DNA from: Echinometra lucunter
Taxonomy: Eukaryota; Echinodermata; Echinoidea; Camarodonta; Echinometridae
Reading direction: 5' to 3'
NCBI GenBank assembly: GCA_029962745.1
Contig: CM057157.1
Location: 23,492,088 to 23,556,087 of the forward strand
DNA length: 64,000 nt
Part shown: one piece after another, positions 10,686 to 20,429 of the stretch
How the letters are laid out: every line of letters begins with the position of its first letter
How positions within the stretch are numbered: the first letter of the stretch is position 1
Notes under the pieces: model-generated
What the model was told of the DNA's origin: nothing
Database searches by the model: none
The model's input: only the letters and a program-made list of their open reading frames with translations
Made by a program: the position numbers and the translations under genes

Positions 10686-11603
10686 GAAGAAGAAGAAGAA
10701 GAAGAAGAAGAGAAGAAGAAGAAGAAGAAGAAGAAGAAGAAGAAAAAGAAAAAGAAGGAAGAAGAATAAGGAAGAGGAGGAGGAGGAGGAAGTGACGATG
10801 AAGGAAAAGATGAAAGAGTAGTCAGAACATGGATTTGAAGAAGAAGAAGAAGAAGAAGAAGAAGAAGAAGAAGATGCTTTCACTCACCTCCCCCGTTGGA
10901 GTAGCAGAGATAAGGAAACCTCCAGACGTTGCCGAGACCGACAGCATACCCGATACAGGAGAGAAGAAAATCGAGATGGTTCGACCAGTTTCCACGATCA
11001 TCAGCCTCTTCGTTTTCGATCGTCTCTTTCTGAGGAGTAGGAGGAATGCTGCTTAGTTTCATCGTCAGGGGCTGTTGCTGGGGCTGCGAGAATGGAAAAG
11101 AAGAGAGAAACCATGTAATTATTTCATTATCCAACAAGTAAACAACTAGTCAACCGAGTAAGAAATATAATGGAGTTGATAGCCATGTCTCAAATATATA
11201 ATTTTAAATGGTCAATTTTTGTTTATATTTTAATTTAATCAGAATCCGGAGAATGAGAAATGAATCTATGTTACAAAAATTTTCAAGCAATTCAATACGT
11301 AAACAAAATATCTAAGTGAAATCATATTAAATTATCCTCTCTTTAAAAAAAAGAAAACAAGGTCTAACTTAGGCTGAATAAGAGAAAGGGACAAAGTATT
11401 TTGCAGACCACAAAGCTGAAAAGTTCAAGTTGCTTATGGATGATCATTAGCTTTAAGTTTGCATCATAATCAGATTGAATTAAAATTTGTCATTTAAATG
11501 TTTAATGAAAATTACATATTACTGAATAACAAAGAAAAGAAAAACTAATATAACTTACCACTTCAGAATATGCCGTTTTCTCTGACTTTGTCTTTTCAGA
11601 CAT
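5140..11603 (-). CDS. SLC6 family Na+/Cl- dependent amino acid transporter (GlyT / SLC6A14-like), 8 coding exons
   Basis: Joined exons are 11603-11559, 11083-10888, 9346-9215, 8433-8094, 7352-6856, 6624-6167, 5784-5617 and 5406-5140. They give 2103 nt, or 700 residues plus TAA, and every intron is GT-AG with phases 0,1,1,2,1,0,0. The protein has the SLC6 fold of twelve membrane segments and would carry amino acids into the cell driven by Na+ and Cl-. Seen directly: TM1 GYAVGLGN (60-67) and VWRFPY; NGGGAF (78-83); TM6 [18 protein letters not shown] (339-356); TM8 LGMDSQF (436-442). Gly64 replaces the Asp that monoamine carriers use, so the substrate should be an amino acid. Predicted Cl- ligands Gln335, Ser339, Asn371 and Ser375 are present. 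[16 protein letters not shown]-type (here FIAYPEA) and CVTQAG resemble vertebrate SLC6A14, while TM6 is also glycine-transporter-like. Exact substrate and orthology are not resolved. Confidence 0.95.
5617..5784 (-). CDS. SLC6 transporter coding exon 7 (residues 557-612, TM11/TM12)
   Basis: This 56-codon, phase 0-0 exon begins [13 protein letters not shown]. It then has [14 protein letters not shown], the conserved family segment before TM12, and ends [18 protein letters not shown]. Acceptor AATCAG and donor GTAAGT are both canonical on the reverse strand. The + strand frame over the same bases is only a shadow. Confidence 0.95.
5840..6160 (-). other. SLC6 intron 6 region with SINE fragment and 37-bp tandem duplication
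   Basis: Two features stand out. At about 5882-5960 the + strand reads CCACCCAGGTGAGGTCACTG and onward, the conserved middle part of the SINE family found intact at 33.4 kb, without its tRNA-like head. At 6085-6121 and 6122-6158 a 37-bp unit is repeated exactly, head to tail, ending eight bases from the exon 6 donor. Confidence 0.6.
6167..6624 (-). CDS. SLC6 transporter coding exon 6 (residues 404-556, TM8 to TM11)
   Basis: It begins [12 protein letters not shown] (extracellular loop 4) and contains TM8 with LGMDSQF, whose Asp439/Ser440 match the second Na+ site and chloride shell. TM9 and TM10 follow with CVTQAGGYW and [10 protein letters not shown], then [13 protein letters not shown] and the beginning of TM11 (TPGVLL). 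It is flanked by short introns of 231 and 382 nt. A perfect tandem duplication of 37 bp sits in the intron eight bases beyond the donor GTAAGC. Confidence 0.95.
6856..7352 (-). CDS. SLC6 transporter coding exon 5 (residues 238-404, TM4 to TM7)
   Basis: It encodes TM4 ([17 protein letters not shown]), the [18 protein letters not shown] loop and TM5, then [19 protein letters not shown] with TM6, and TM7 ([11 protein letters not shown]). Gln335, Ser339, Asn371 and Ser375 align with the chloride site described for SERT and GAT1. TM6 SASWGG is like glycine transporters, where small side chains and a Trp shape the pocket. The end [16 protein letters not shown] leads into exon 6 in phase 1. Confidence 0.95.
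8094..8433 (-). CDS. SLC6 transporter coding exon 4 (residues 125-238, TM3 and large extracellular loop 2)
   Basis: TM3 (about 128-155) contains the conserved [13 protein letters not shown], whose tyrosine lines the substrate site. The large second extracellular loop follows. It has four cysteines (165, 174, 181, 194), a pattern typical of the amino-acid branch, and N-glycosylation sequons at Asn191, 199, 209 and 217. A fifth, Asn243, lies at the start of exon 5. The last two bases of the exon pair with exon 5 to make Lys238 (phase 2). The loop tail around '[11 protein letters not shown]' is not recognisable outside the family position EYxK. Confidence 0.93.
9215..9346 (-). CDS. SLC6 transporter coding exon 3 (residues 81-125, TM2)
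   Basis: After acceptor TTTTGCAG the exon completes NGGGAF and encodes TM2 ([20 protein letters not shown]), followed by FGQYCSKGP in the first intracellular loop, the family's GQ(Y/F) signature. It ends in phase 1 at donor GTAAGT. This exon joins its neighbours without any frame or residue gap relative to known SLC6 proteins. Confidence 0.95.
9347..10887 (-). other. SLC6 intron 2 (1541 nt), the longest, with microsatellites and CRE-like sites
   Basis: The part next to exon 2 is a compound (AAT)n/(AAG)n microsatellite at 10640-10874. The central part, 9780-10030, holds several CRE-like ACGTCA/TGACGT sequences, including TGACGTCA at 9962-9969, and a CCAAT-type TATTGGCT. This could be an internal regulatory element or promoter. 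A 96-codon open frame on the + strand here has no known domain and I do not call it. Confidence 0.6.
10640..10874 (+). repeat. Compound (AAT)n-(AAG)n microsatellite
   Basis: AAT units run to about 10685, then AAG/AGG units to 10795. A second clean (AAG)n block at 10836-10874 follows a short non-repeat gap. It is located inside intron 2 of the SLC6 gene, right beside the exon 2 donor. Open frames across it, of poly-Asn, Lys, Arg or Leu type, are artefacts of the repeat. Confidence 0.95.
10888..11083 (-). CDS. SLC6 transporter coding exon 2 (residues 16-80, TM1)
   Basis: It opens after the acceptor TTCTCGCAG with a Pro/Gln-rich stretch (PQQQP), then an acidic linker (ENEEADD). TM1 follows at about residues 52-75. 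TM1 holds GYAVGLGN and VWRFPY, the unwound Na+ and substrate site of the family. The Gly at position 64 replaces the amine-binding Asp of serotonin and dopamine carriers. It ends at donor GTGAGT in phase 1, inside the NGGG motif. A long (TTC)n tract, in the sense of the gene, begins only 13 nt inside the intron. Confidence 0.95.
11084..11558 (-). other. SLC6 intron 1 (475 nt)
   Basis: This is a phase 0 intron between the short N-terminal exon and the TM1 exon, with donor GTAAGT and acceptor TTCTCGCAG. It is AT-rich and I see no further element in it. Confidence 0.75.
11559..11603 (-). CDS. SLC6 transporter coding exon 1 (residues 1-15)
   Basis: This short exon encodes [15 protein letters not shown], a polar cytoplasmic N-terminus. 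The ATG at 11603-11601 is the only start that opens this frame into exon 2. It ends after a complete codon at the donor GTAAGT (11558). Upstream, at 11645-11636, the reverse strand reads TTTTCTTCAG, a good splice acceptor, so the 5' UTR may itself be split by an intron. The start is a good but unproven choice, because such a short exon has little internal coding evidence. Confidence 0.75.
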
Positions 11604-11854
11604 GATGATTTCCAAATTGTTAAGTTCACTGAAGCTGAAGAAAATGTAATTTTCAAAATTATTGACGAACAATCAACACGTTTTCCAGTAGTTCAACAAT
11701 AATGAAAAATAAGTCAGAATGATAATCAAGCAAATACTTGAATAAATTATGAATAATATCCAAAGTTGTATTCTTGAAGTCAGTAGACTGGAAAAGTGAA
11801 AATAATCCGGAGTAAAGTATCAGGCGAGATGTTACCCCACCGAAGACTTGCTTG

Positions 11855-12040
11855 TTTCTGGGGATTTTCCGTGAGAGCCGTTACTATATACCGGCGCGAG
11901 CGCATGTATTAGTAAACATAAGCATGTGCTACACGTTGATGAATATTCATGTTTCTAACTAATACCCGTTGATGATTCGTCACAACCAGCATGCCCTGTG
12001 CGCGTGATTACCCAAATAAGGAGATTGGGCGGGGCTTATA
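11855..12040 (-). promoter_or_regulatory. Candidate core promoter of the SLC6 gene: TATA-like box, GC box, CArG box
   Basis: On the reverse strand TATATAG lies at 11890-11884, so transcription would start near 11860-11855, about 250 nt upstream of the ATG. Further upstream are a GC box GGGCGGGGC (12027-12035, + strand) and a perfect CArG consensus CCAAATAAGG (12012-12021), the binding form of serum response factor. The motifs are seen. Their use is inferred from position and spacing only. Confidence 0.45.
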
Positions 12041-12660
12041 CCATATGAATGACCTGCCAATACACGACTTCTAAGAATACACATGCACGGTGTACAATCA
12101 TACCTCCGTCGTTCAGGTCTCGTGACTAATTTTACTGTGGAATTCACAGTACAGGATATAAAAAAATCGACAAGATATACAATTAGGCCTACATAACTTT
12201 ACAAAATATATCAATGGCAACGCGGTGATACATGACATGTAATCCACATTAGTGATCAATATCCTATATAAACAAAATAAGAAAATGAATATACTAATGT
12301 TTTAAGAATAACTCAATAGTGAAGTATATCACATGTGACCAGAATAATTTGGAATCATGATTTTTAGTACCATGCATTTCACCAAAACGTGTTTATCTTC
12401 AAGAATGTGCAGATTTTGTTGAACAACAATAAAGAAAAGAAAAGTTGCAGAAAGCGCATGAATCTCTTTTTCTCTAACGCTTTGCTTTGTATTTTCTAAT
12501 TCCTGAAGAGTGAGACTTTATTTCCATTAGTCTAGGGATTATGTTGCCAATTAACATACTTAACGAATTAATTACAAATGACCATACACTGTAACCGTAA
12601 AAATATTCCTTGTTTTTCATGGGGGCCCTAGGTGAACGCCCTCATTTTGTAAATAAATAT
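12041..12660. other. Upstream flank of the SLC6 gene; nothing clear
   Basis: AT-rich sequence without a recognised exon or repeat. Confidence 0.5.
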
Positions 12661-12664
12661 TGCC

Positions 12665-12760
12665 ACGCTGGCGGAAGCACAGTGGTCCAGTGGTTGTTTC
12701 GCTCACGCCTACGACTTTGGAATACTACTGTATAGCCAGCAGTGACTAGTACATCCGGGG
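12665..12760 (+). mobile_element. SINE fragment with tRNA-like box A
   Basis: CACAGTGGTCCAGTGGTTG (12679-12697) matches the box A region of the SINE family in this window. A recognisable box B is missing, so only a decayed head remains. Confidence 0.35.
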
Positions 12761-12884
12761 AACTGAAAGAATGATTGTATGGATATCATTATTATCTTAT
12801 TTTAAGATTTTTAGTACTATACTGCTAGAGCTAGGTAGTTTTGTTGTATTTGTTTTCGTACTTATTCCATTTATTTTTTATTGT

Positions 12885-13035
12885 TATTTACATTATTATT
12901 ATCATTATCACCATTATGATTGTTATTATCATGGTTATGATCATTATTATCAATATCATTATATTACTATTATTATCATTATTATCATTATCATCATTAT
13001 TATTAATTGTATTATATCATTATCATTATTATTTG
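12885..13035 (+). repeat. Imperfect (ATT/ATC)n microsatellite
   Basis: ATTATT, ATCATT and related triplets for about 150 bp. The Ile/Tyr-rich frames over it are artefacts. Confidence 0.9.
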
Positions 13036-13039
13036 TATT

Positions 13040-15800
13040 GATAACTCTATATGAAACAACTTATTACTGGGGAAACAACAACATAGCTATATCCTATACC
13101 ATCCTTCCTTGTATACTCATTGCATGCGGATGTTAAACCGCGCATCGCACCACGTGGATATTGCGGTTGCACCACTCCAGATCTTCCTCGTTTTGAGCGG
13201 GTGCCCAGCACAGGTTATCATTTAGGGTTATAAATCAAACCTTGTTCTTATTTCATCGCTATACTTGGAAATGTTACTATCACCGAATTCGATACAAGTT
13301 CGAAGGGGAAATTGGTTGGTGGACCATTGTGGCGGATACAGAAATTATGCCACATCCAGATACGGGCGGAAGTTAGACCTTTTTTTTCTCTCTTTTTGTT
13401 CGTGGTGATCGCAAGTCAACGTTGTACCATAAAGCAACCTGAAATAATTATACTCATTTTATTTGAATTTTGTACCCTTTCTCATTTTTTCCATTAAAAA
13501 GAGCTCAAATTAATACTATACTGAAAACCTGACTTGTCTGAATTTTTGTGTGAGGATACATGGGTTATTCAGTTAATAAGGTTTTGAGGCCTTCAGAGAT
13601 ATGAATCATAAGTTCACTTTTGAGTGCCACTGAGTATTGCTACAATGGATGTAATAATGAAGTATGATTATGTAGGGGGAGTCCTATGCTGAATAATTTA
13701 ATTTCAGATGTCATCATTATCAGCAGCCGCATGCTCAGTATTCAGTGGATTAGGAGGAAAATATCATTTTGACCGTAGGCCTAATATCAATTTTGTCCAG
13801 TTGTATAATTTTCTTATTTTTATAAAAAATATGATGATTTTTGTTGTTATTGTTGTTGTTTTGTTGTTTATTTTTTATCTACACAAAATTATCAATTTTC
13901 AGTTTTGCTGTGTCACCAAAAGGTCATAAAATTATGTGCTCTATATCGGTTTTTTACAGGGCGTTTAAATCATTCTTTTGTTGCCTTCGAATAAAAGTCC
14001 TGGTAGAGTAACAAAGAAACTGACATTCTTGGAATGGAAAAAAGCGTTCATTCATAAAACCACGGCGACAGTTAATGCGATGAACCAATCGTAGCTCTTA
14101 CTGATATAGTTTTGAAATTCAGACGTTTATCGGTAGAAAGATTCGGTTTTCTATCTTTGTTCAAACATGGACTGTGAAATTAGAAATTTTCCATACTGAC
14201 TGCTGTATACAAACATGGACCTATACGTCTTACTCATACTTTTCTGGTGTAAAATCAAACAGTTCAACTACCGTTGTCGACTATGATTATCCACGGTCAA
14301 TTATAGTGCTCTAGTATTACGTATAAAATCGGTGGGGGGGGGGCACCCATCCGCTTATTATAAAAAAGGAAAATGTTAAGTTAAAAAAACCCAAACCAAT
14401 AATTAACAAATAAATAAAATGAATTAAGGAAGCGGGGAACCATTATTGCTGGATAGAAACCTTTACTCCGGGATAGCCCCCCGCCCTATAACTAACTAAG
14501 TCTTGTGGTATCCAGGGCCTTAGATTAGTCAAAACACCTGTAAAACTGGATCGGGCCCTTATAAGAAAAAGTGATACATGTATTTTAAACAATAATGTTG
14601 ATTGTCTTATGCCATTTTTAGGGGTGTTTGAAGATAGGACGTGCACATTTAATTTTGACAACGGGGCCATAAACCATGGACCAGTAAGATAATATCTAGT
14701 ACGTCCTTGATTGAATCATGGTCATTTTGGGCAGACCGTGAACACGTGCTCTGTGCAGAGCATTTCATCATGGCTGATTTTCCTTCGTCTTTTTACCCGC
14801 TTTCTCTCTCCCTTTATTATTATACACGGTACCATGCATGCAAAATTTACAGTAGATCCCAAACATTGTCTTTTATACCTAATCTCCTTTTGTTTTGGGC
14901 CTTACCAAAATAATAAACAAAATGATATCAATCATCTTCATCAATATTTACCGAGAATGATTAAGATTTTAGAAGTTCACCAACCGACACGAAATAAAAT
15001 CTTCAAGGAACACGACCGCAAGACGGAGTCTATACACTCAAAATGCGGGAACCCATCAACGTGGTATACTATTTACAAACAAAGATAGCGGCCGGCATGT
15101 TACGTAATACCCACGCCGTAGTAAAAACCTCATTCACAACCTGTAAAGGGTCCAATGTTTACCCCCTTAGTCAACGCGGACCTACATGGGAGAACTATTC
15201 AGAGAAATGATAAGGAAGAAAGAGGATAAAGGTTATTTCGTTAAATACACACATGACGTTGATAATGGCTTTGTGTATGGGAGGTGAGGATTTTGCCGGT
15301 AATTGGTCGGGACAAAGCTTGTACCCGGTACTGTTAACATCGATTGGATCGATACAAACAACCAGACAGTCCATGACTCCCGCGCCAAAATTTCGACGCA
15401 GCCGGTATAATTATCCAAATTTCAAACGTTGTCACTCTGCCAAATTTATCATGACGATGCATGCATAACAATAATGGGGGGACCACTGCTGGTTTGCAGG
15501 TAGTTACGATTTGTTTCGTTTTGTCTTTCGGAATTAGTTAATTAAAAGACAGAACAATTTTTTTCGGGGGGGGGGGGGGTGGTGATTAATTTGTGTTGTT
15601 TAAAGTTCAAGAAAATCGACCTTGGGAGGGTTAACAGTATACTTTGAAATGAGTACGGCTGTACATGAAAGACAAGCGATTCGGTTTAAAAACAAATTCT
15701 TTAGTCTTGTCAGATAATGGCGAAAGTTTTTTACATTATTTTGTTTTTTTTTAAAAGTGAGAGATCAACCTTGAAATCAAAGCTGATTAGTCAGATTCCT
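13040..15800. other. Intergenic sequence; no gene recognised
   Basis: Short frames on both strands show no conserved domain and no good splice context. The only marked features are poly-G tracts at about 14333 and 15566. Confidence 0.6.
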
Positions 15801-15809
15801 ATCAAAACA

Positions 15810-15930
15810 TAGTAGAAGAAGAAGGAGAAGGAGAAAAGGAAGAAGAAGAAGGAGGCGAAAAAGAAGAAGAAAGGAAGGAAGGAAGGAAGAAAGAAAGAAC
15901 CAAAGAAAGGGGAAAAGGAAAAGAAGAAGA
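15810..15930 (+). repeat. (GAA)n/(GGAA)n purine-rich microsatellite
   Basis: GAAGAAGGAGAAGG, then GGAAGGAAGGAAG runs, imperfect. The Phe/Ser-rich reverse frame is an artefact. Confidence 0.85.
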
Positions 15931-17938
15931 CCCACCCCTTATATTGCCAGGTTCTAATTTTCTTAGCACCCATCCCCGCGGAAATAATAGTTTTAAGAGA
16001 AGTGATGAACCCTTATGAATACAAAAACAAAATAACCAGGAAACAATTTTTTTTAAAAATGAAGTGAACGTTGAAACTGAGGATTTTCAGAATCTTTGGC
16101 CATTTTAGAAAGCAAACCCGTGAAACGGTTGTGATTAATTACCATTATTTTTTAAATCTACCCCCCCCCCCCCCTCCCGCTTGCCTAATCCATACACTTC
16201 AGAGACTTGGTGATTACTACGATTATTGTAAAATCACATACATGCCTCCGAAAATATATGACAAGGTATGATATTTGAGGGCAAACTTCCCGCCAGGGGC
16301 TGAGGGGGGGGGGGGGGGGGTGGAATTACAAACACAAAGTATACTAGTATCTCACTTGAGTGCCCTTGAGGAATTTGAATGACAGTCACAAATTAGTTCT
16401 AGGTAAAAGGACCCAGGCCTTTCATACGAGTTAAACCTTTCATTATCATGATTATAACACCGTATTGTGAATGAGTTGCTTACGTATAGCTTATGAGGGA
16501 TTTATTCCATCTTCTTAAGCACCTTCTTATGGTTATGAATGGATGGAAAATTTTCAGTGAGCTGGGGTGACCGCAATAAACACAACAGACGCCATTTATG
16601 TTGACATTCCCTATATACATACCAATGGGATTGATAAGTATATACCATGTAGTCTTGTAAAACTAGTCGTATATCTTTAAAAATTTCGTTACAATTTAGT
16701 ATTACAGTATAGTCTATAATAATTTTATTTGTTAAAATTGATAACTAAACCTATGGCAATAAGACCGTTCTAGACGACGAATGAATGTGATTTTTAATTC
16801 AGTTTCCGTAACATGATAATGATGAAGCAGAGAAAGAGGACATAGACTTTGAAGTGCATGTACAGTTTATTCACAGAGAAGTGAATTTATATCATACACA
16901 TAGTATTGATTTTATATTACATTTCTTGACACATCAAAACGAGGACAGAGAACGATTTATTCCCGCAGAATCAGAGAAGAGAATTACTACAACTAGTTAT
17001 GTTATGGGAGGCATCAGAAATGTATGTTTAATCTATGCTTATAGTTTAACAGAATGATAAGATAGGTCCCAAGTGGTTTAGGGTTATGGAATTCAATCTC
17101 ACTGCTCTTTTTCACAGACACTAACAGAAGAGAAAAGGTACGGGGAGACGGAGGCATATACTTGTATTTTATCATTTTAATTACTTCTTTTTTAAGTACA
17201 GTGCACTTGGTTGAAGTTGGGATTATAGTCCTGCATCATTGCCCAAAAATTTTTGTGTTACACTATCCCCCGAAATGAATGATTTCGATGTGAGTATTAT
17301 CTAATTCAAAATAAATAAAACATTATACCGTGTAAGACTACTTATTAAACAACAAGAACAAAAACCACAACAACGACAACAACAAAAAACCACAACAACG
17401 ACAACAACAAAAACCCATAAAAAATAAAGAATGTTTGGCAGTCTTTGAGATAGGTGTTTGTGGCACATTGACAAGTAAAATGAATGGTGAATTTTTGTCG
17501 CGGTAGTGAGAGAAAAATGGAAAGAGAGAAAGGGGCAAGGACAAGGAAAATATATGGAAGATGATTACTACTGGGTAAAATTTTTCATGGATATTTAGCC
17601 TGGACGATTATCTGAATTATCAATAATTATAATGACCATGAACTGAAAGGTATACAAGATACAAACCCTCTTGTTTATTTTCTCCGCTGAGAATACAGTC
17701 ATATAGTTTTGAAATCAATTTTGACCGTCCTGATTCGGAAGTATTAGTTTGTGTGGCCAGGAAACCGGTGACCATGCAAGGCTAAAATATTATGCATAAC
17801 GTCATCAAGGTCATTTTGGTGTCAATCGTGATGGACATACTTACGTTAGTCTATATGGGCAGGCACTTTCTCTAAAAATCACCATAATAATTATTATGAT
17901 TATTCACAGTGATTCCCATAATGCTCAAGTGATCTGTT

Positions 17939-17972
<34 letters not shown>

Positions 17973-18870
17973 CTTAGGGTTTTGGGTATAAGTTTATGGG
18001 TTACGGCGTATTTTGGGTGTCTTAGTTTTGGCCTACACCACATCTAATTCGAGTGACTGAATTATTTTGATAACATGCATTCTCTGCGCAAGTATTCGCC
18101 CATTGATCAAGCCCTGCCCCACCTAGCTGAAAATCTCTTGAAAATATATATCGATATTCGTTGTGATGTCATACAGTTCAAGATAACAGAACACATAGCA
18201 GTGACACACTGAGTACATAGGACCTAAAATTTTGTAGTTTGCTTCACCAGTTCGTAGTGCATGATAGCGTCTGAATTGTAGAATAACCATTATGGAGGTA
18301 GATAACGTTGGCATGCTAAAAATTTGTTCACGCCTACTCATACATGCTTGACCAACGAAATATTACGTGATTGTAATGATTATAAATAGCTATAGGGGTC
18401 ACTTGATATCGTTATGAGCATAGTCTGTTTATTATAAAGAAATTAGGTATATCCTTAATTCAACGCAATTTTCAAGTCACAGACCTGCATGTACATTGTG
18501 GAGCTGGTCCTCGTACAGGGCATGACCAAACAAGTTAAACTAAATTGTATTCGCTAATTCCAAACGAGCATTCATGGAATAACATATGCTTATACACTGC
18601 ACCATGTTATTTTTTTTTTATTTTGCCGAGGGTATACGGTCCTTGCCCGAAACTCAGCTTTCCACTTTCAAAATTTTGCGAAAAAGAGAGGGTATACAGG
18701 GGAATCTTTTTGACAGGATTCATAATTGCCAAAATCAGTGCGAATGAAAAATGATGCAGACATAATATTTCATGTTAAATCGCTAATAGATCATTAGCTA
18801 GAAATGTTTTTTTTTTTTTTTAAAGACAGTAGGGGACCATTTTAGACCCCAACCCACCCTGCGCCTCCAA
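15931..18870. other. Intergenic sequence; no gene recognised
   Basis: Includes poly-G/C tracts near 16161 and 16303. A duplicated CAACAACGACAACAACAAAA-type unit lies at 17350-17415, and a poly-T run at 17941-17972. No exon could be supported. Confidence 0.6.
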
Positions 18871-18875
18871 AACGC

Positions 18876-18961
18876 ATTTATTTATTTATCTATCTATTTA
18901 TCTATTTATTTATTCATTTATTCATTCATTCATTTATTCATTTATTTATTTATTTATTTTC
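18876..18961 (+). repeat. (TTTA/TTCA/TCTA)n tetranucleotide repeat
   Basis: About 21 TTTA-like units, imperfect, followed by a poly-G run at 18966-18976. Confidence 0.9.
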
Positions 18962-18979
18962 CTTTGGGGGGGGGGGTGT

Positions 18980-20421
18980 TTGTTTGTTAAGTCAACTTTT
19001 CTCTTTTTGTTAGCACATTTACTCAAGAAAATTTATTCTGTTGAAAGATATATTTCGAACTAGTTAGCCTGTTTATGAATATTGATTCTCTCACACTTCT
19101 TGAGTGCTCGGAGTTCTTATGAACTGTTGTTAAACAAGGCAAACTACCATTGAGCGTGAAGGAAAAATACCAGACTCTGCCATGATTGTGAATGTAATCA
19201 GTGTAGAAAGTACATGTAGAAAGTACAAACCACTGTTATATCATGAACCTGGTTTGTAAGAACCTGAAACTGAAACGAGGAGATATGGTTTATCCTGAAT
19301 TATTTACCACGGAGAATCTGAAACTGAGATATGCATAGATAATTTTGTCCATTATTTAACTGTAATAAATTTAAACCAAGATTTTCCCCGTGGCCTATCA
19401 TTATAAGTGAGATCCATTACATGTGATATGATTGTAAGCCGCAATTAAAATAAAAGGATCTTAATGTATCAGAGAAATGTACTCAAGACTTAGAATACCT
19501 TTTCTTTTTTTATTTTTTTAAATAAAAGAAATGACTTTCGTCAATCATCCAAGAAGCTGTTGAACTTTGAACTATGCCACTACATTCCCTTTCATAATTA
19601 GTACAATTTTCATAAAGAAGAATGAGATAAAAATATCGCAATAAATTTCAAGCGAATTGTGATAATAATAATTATGTTGAATTATACGTACACTTCACTT
19701 TGTTTTTATTTTCGTTTTTGTCTTTCCCACGTGTTTGTTTTTAAAAGTAAATCTGTTTGCCTAGCATGTGATTTATTATTCGTTCCTTCCCCATCTCTGT
19801 CTCTCTCTAATCGATCCCCTCTTTCTGTTCTACGTTTATCTATTTATTGACCCTTCTCGGCCTATTTCAGAAACTGAGATCTTAATTTTTGTCATGATTA
19901 ATGATGAAAAGAGAAAATTTGATAATTATACCCATCCTCTTCTTGCTTCAATCAGCCGTTTGAGAAAAAGTGATTAAAATTTATTTGCAACTGTCTTATT
20001 CTGGATTTTTGATAAGCAGTAATCCATTGAGACTTAGCTCAAGTGGGGAAAAACTTATGTAAATATAAACCAAGTCGTCTGAAATTAAAAAAAATGTGTT
20101 AAAAAGGTAATTTTAAAGAAGCCAAGTTGCAGTCTCCCCCCATATAGGAATGCGATTATCAGAGAAGACAGCTGAGGAAATGTTTCAGAGTAATCAGATT
20201 CTAATGCATTTCTTAAAACGACTCGGATAAGAGGCCTCCGCGGCGGCCTGAAACCGAAGGAGTGGAAAATTACAGTTAGCTTGTATACACGCCTCCGCAA
20301 AATGCGACTTGCTGGTATGTTCAATGTAGACATGATAAAAACCTGAAAACATCAAATAGTCATTATTATAATGGGATGGAGGAGCCAGTAAACAATATAT
20401 TTCTGCATAGGTCAAGCAGTC
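18980..20421. other. Intergenic sequence; no gene recognised
   Basis: AT-rich, no recognised exon, RNA gene or repeat family. Confidence 0.5.
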
Positions 20422-20429
20422 AGCGTATA

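Noticed and set aside
17339..17420. Short regularly spaced CAACAACGACAACAACAAAA units, considered as a CRISPR-like array
   Set aside because: Simple CAA-rich tandem duplication with no unique spacers; a CRISPR array would not be expected in an animal genome.
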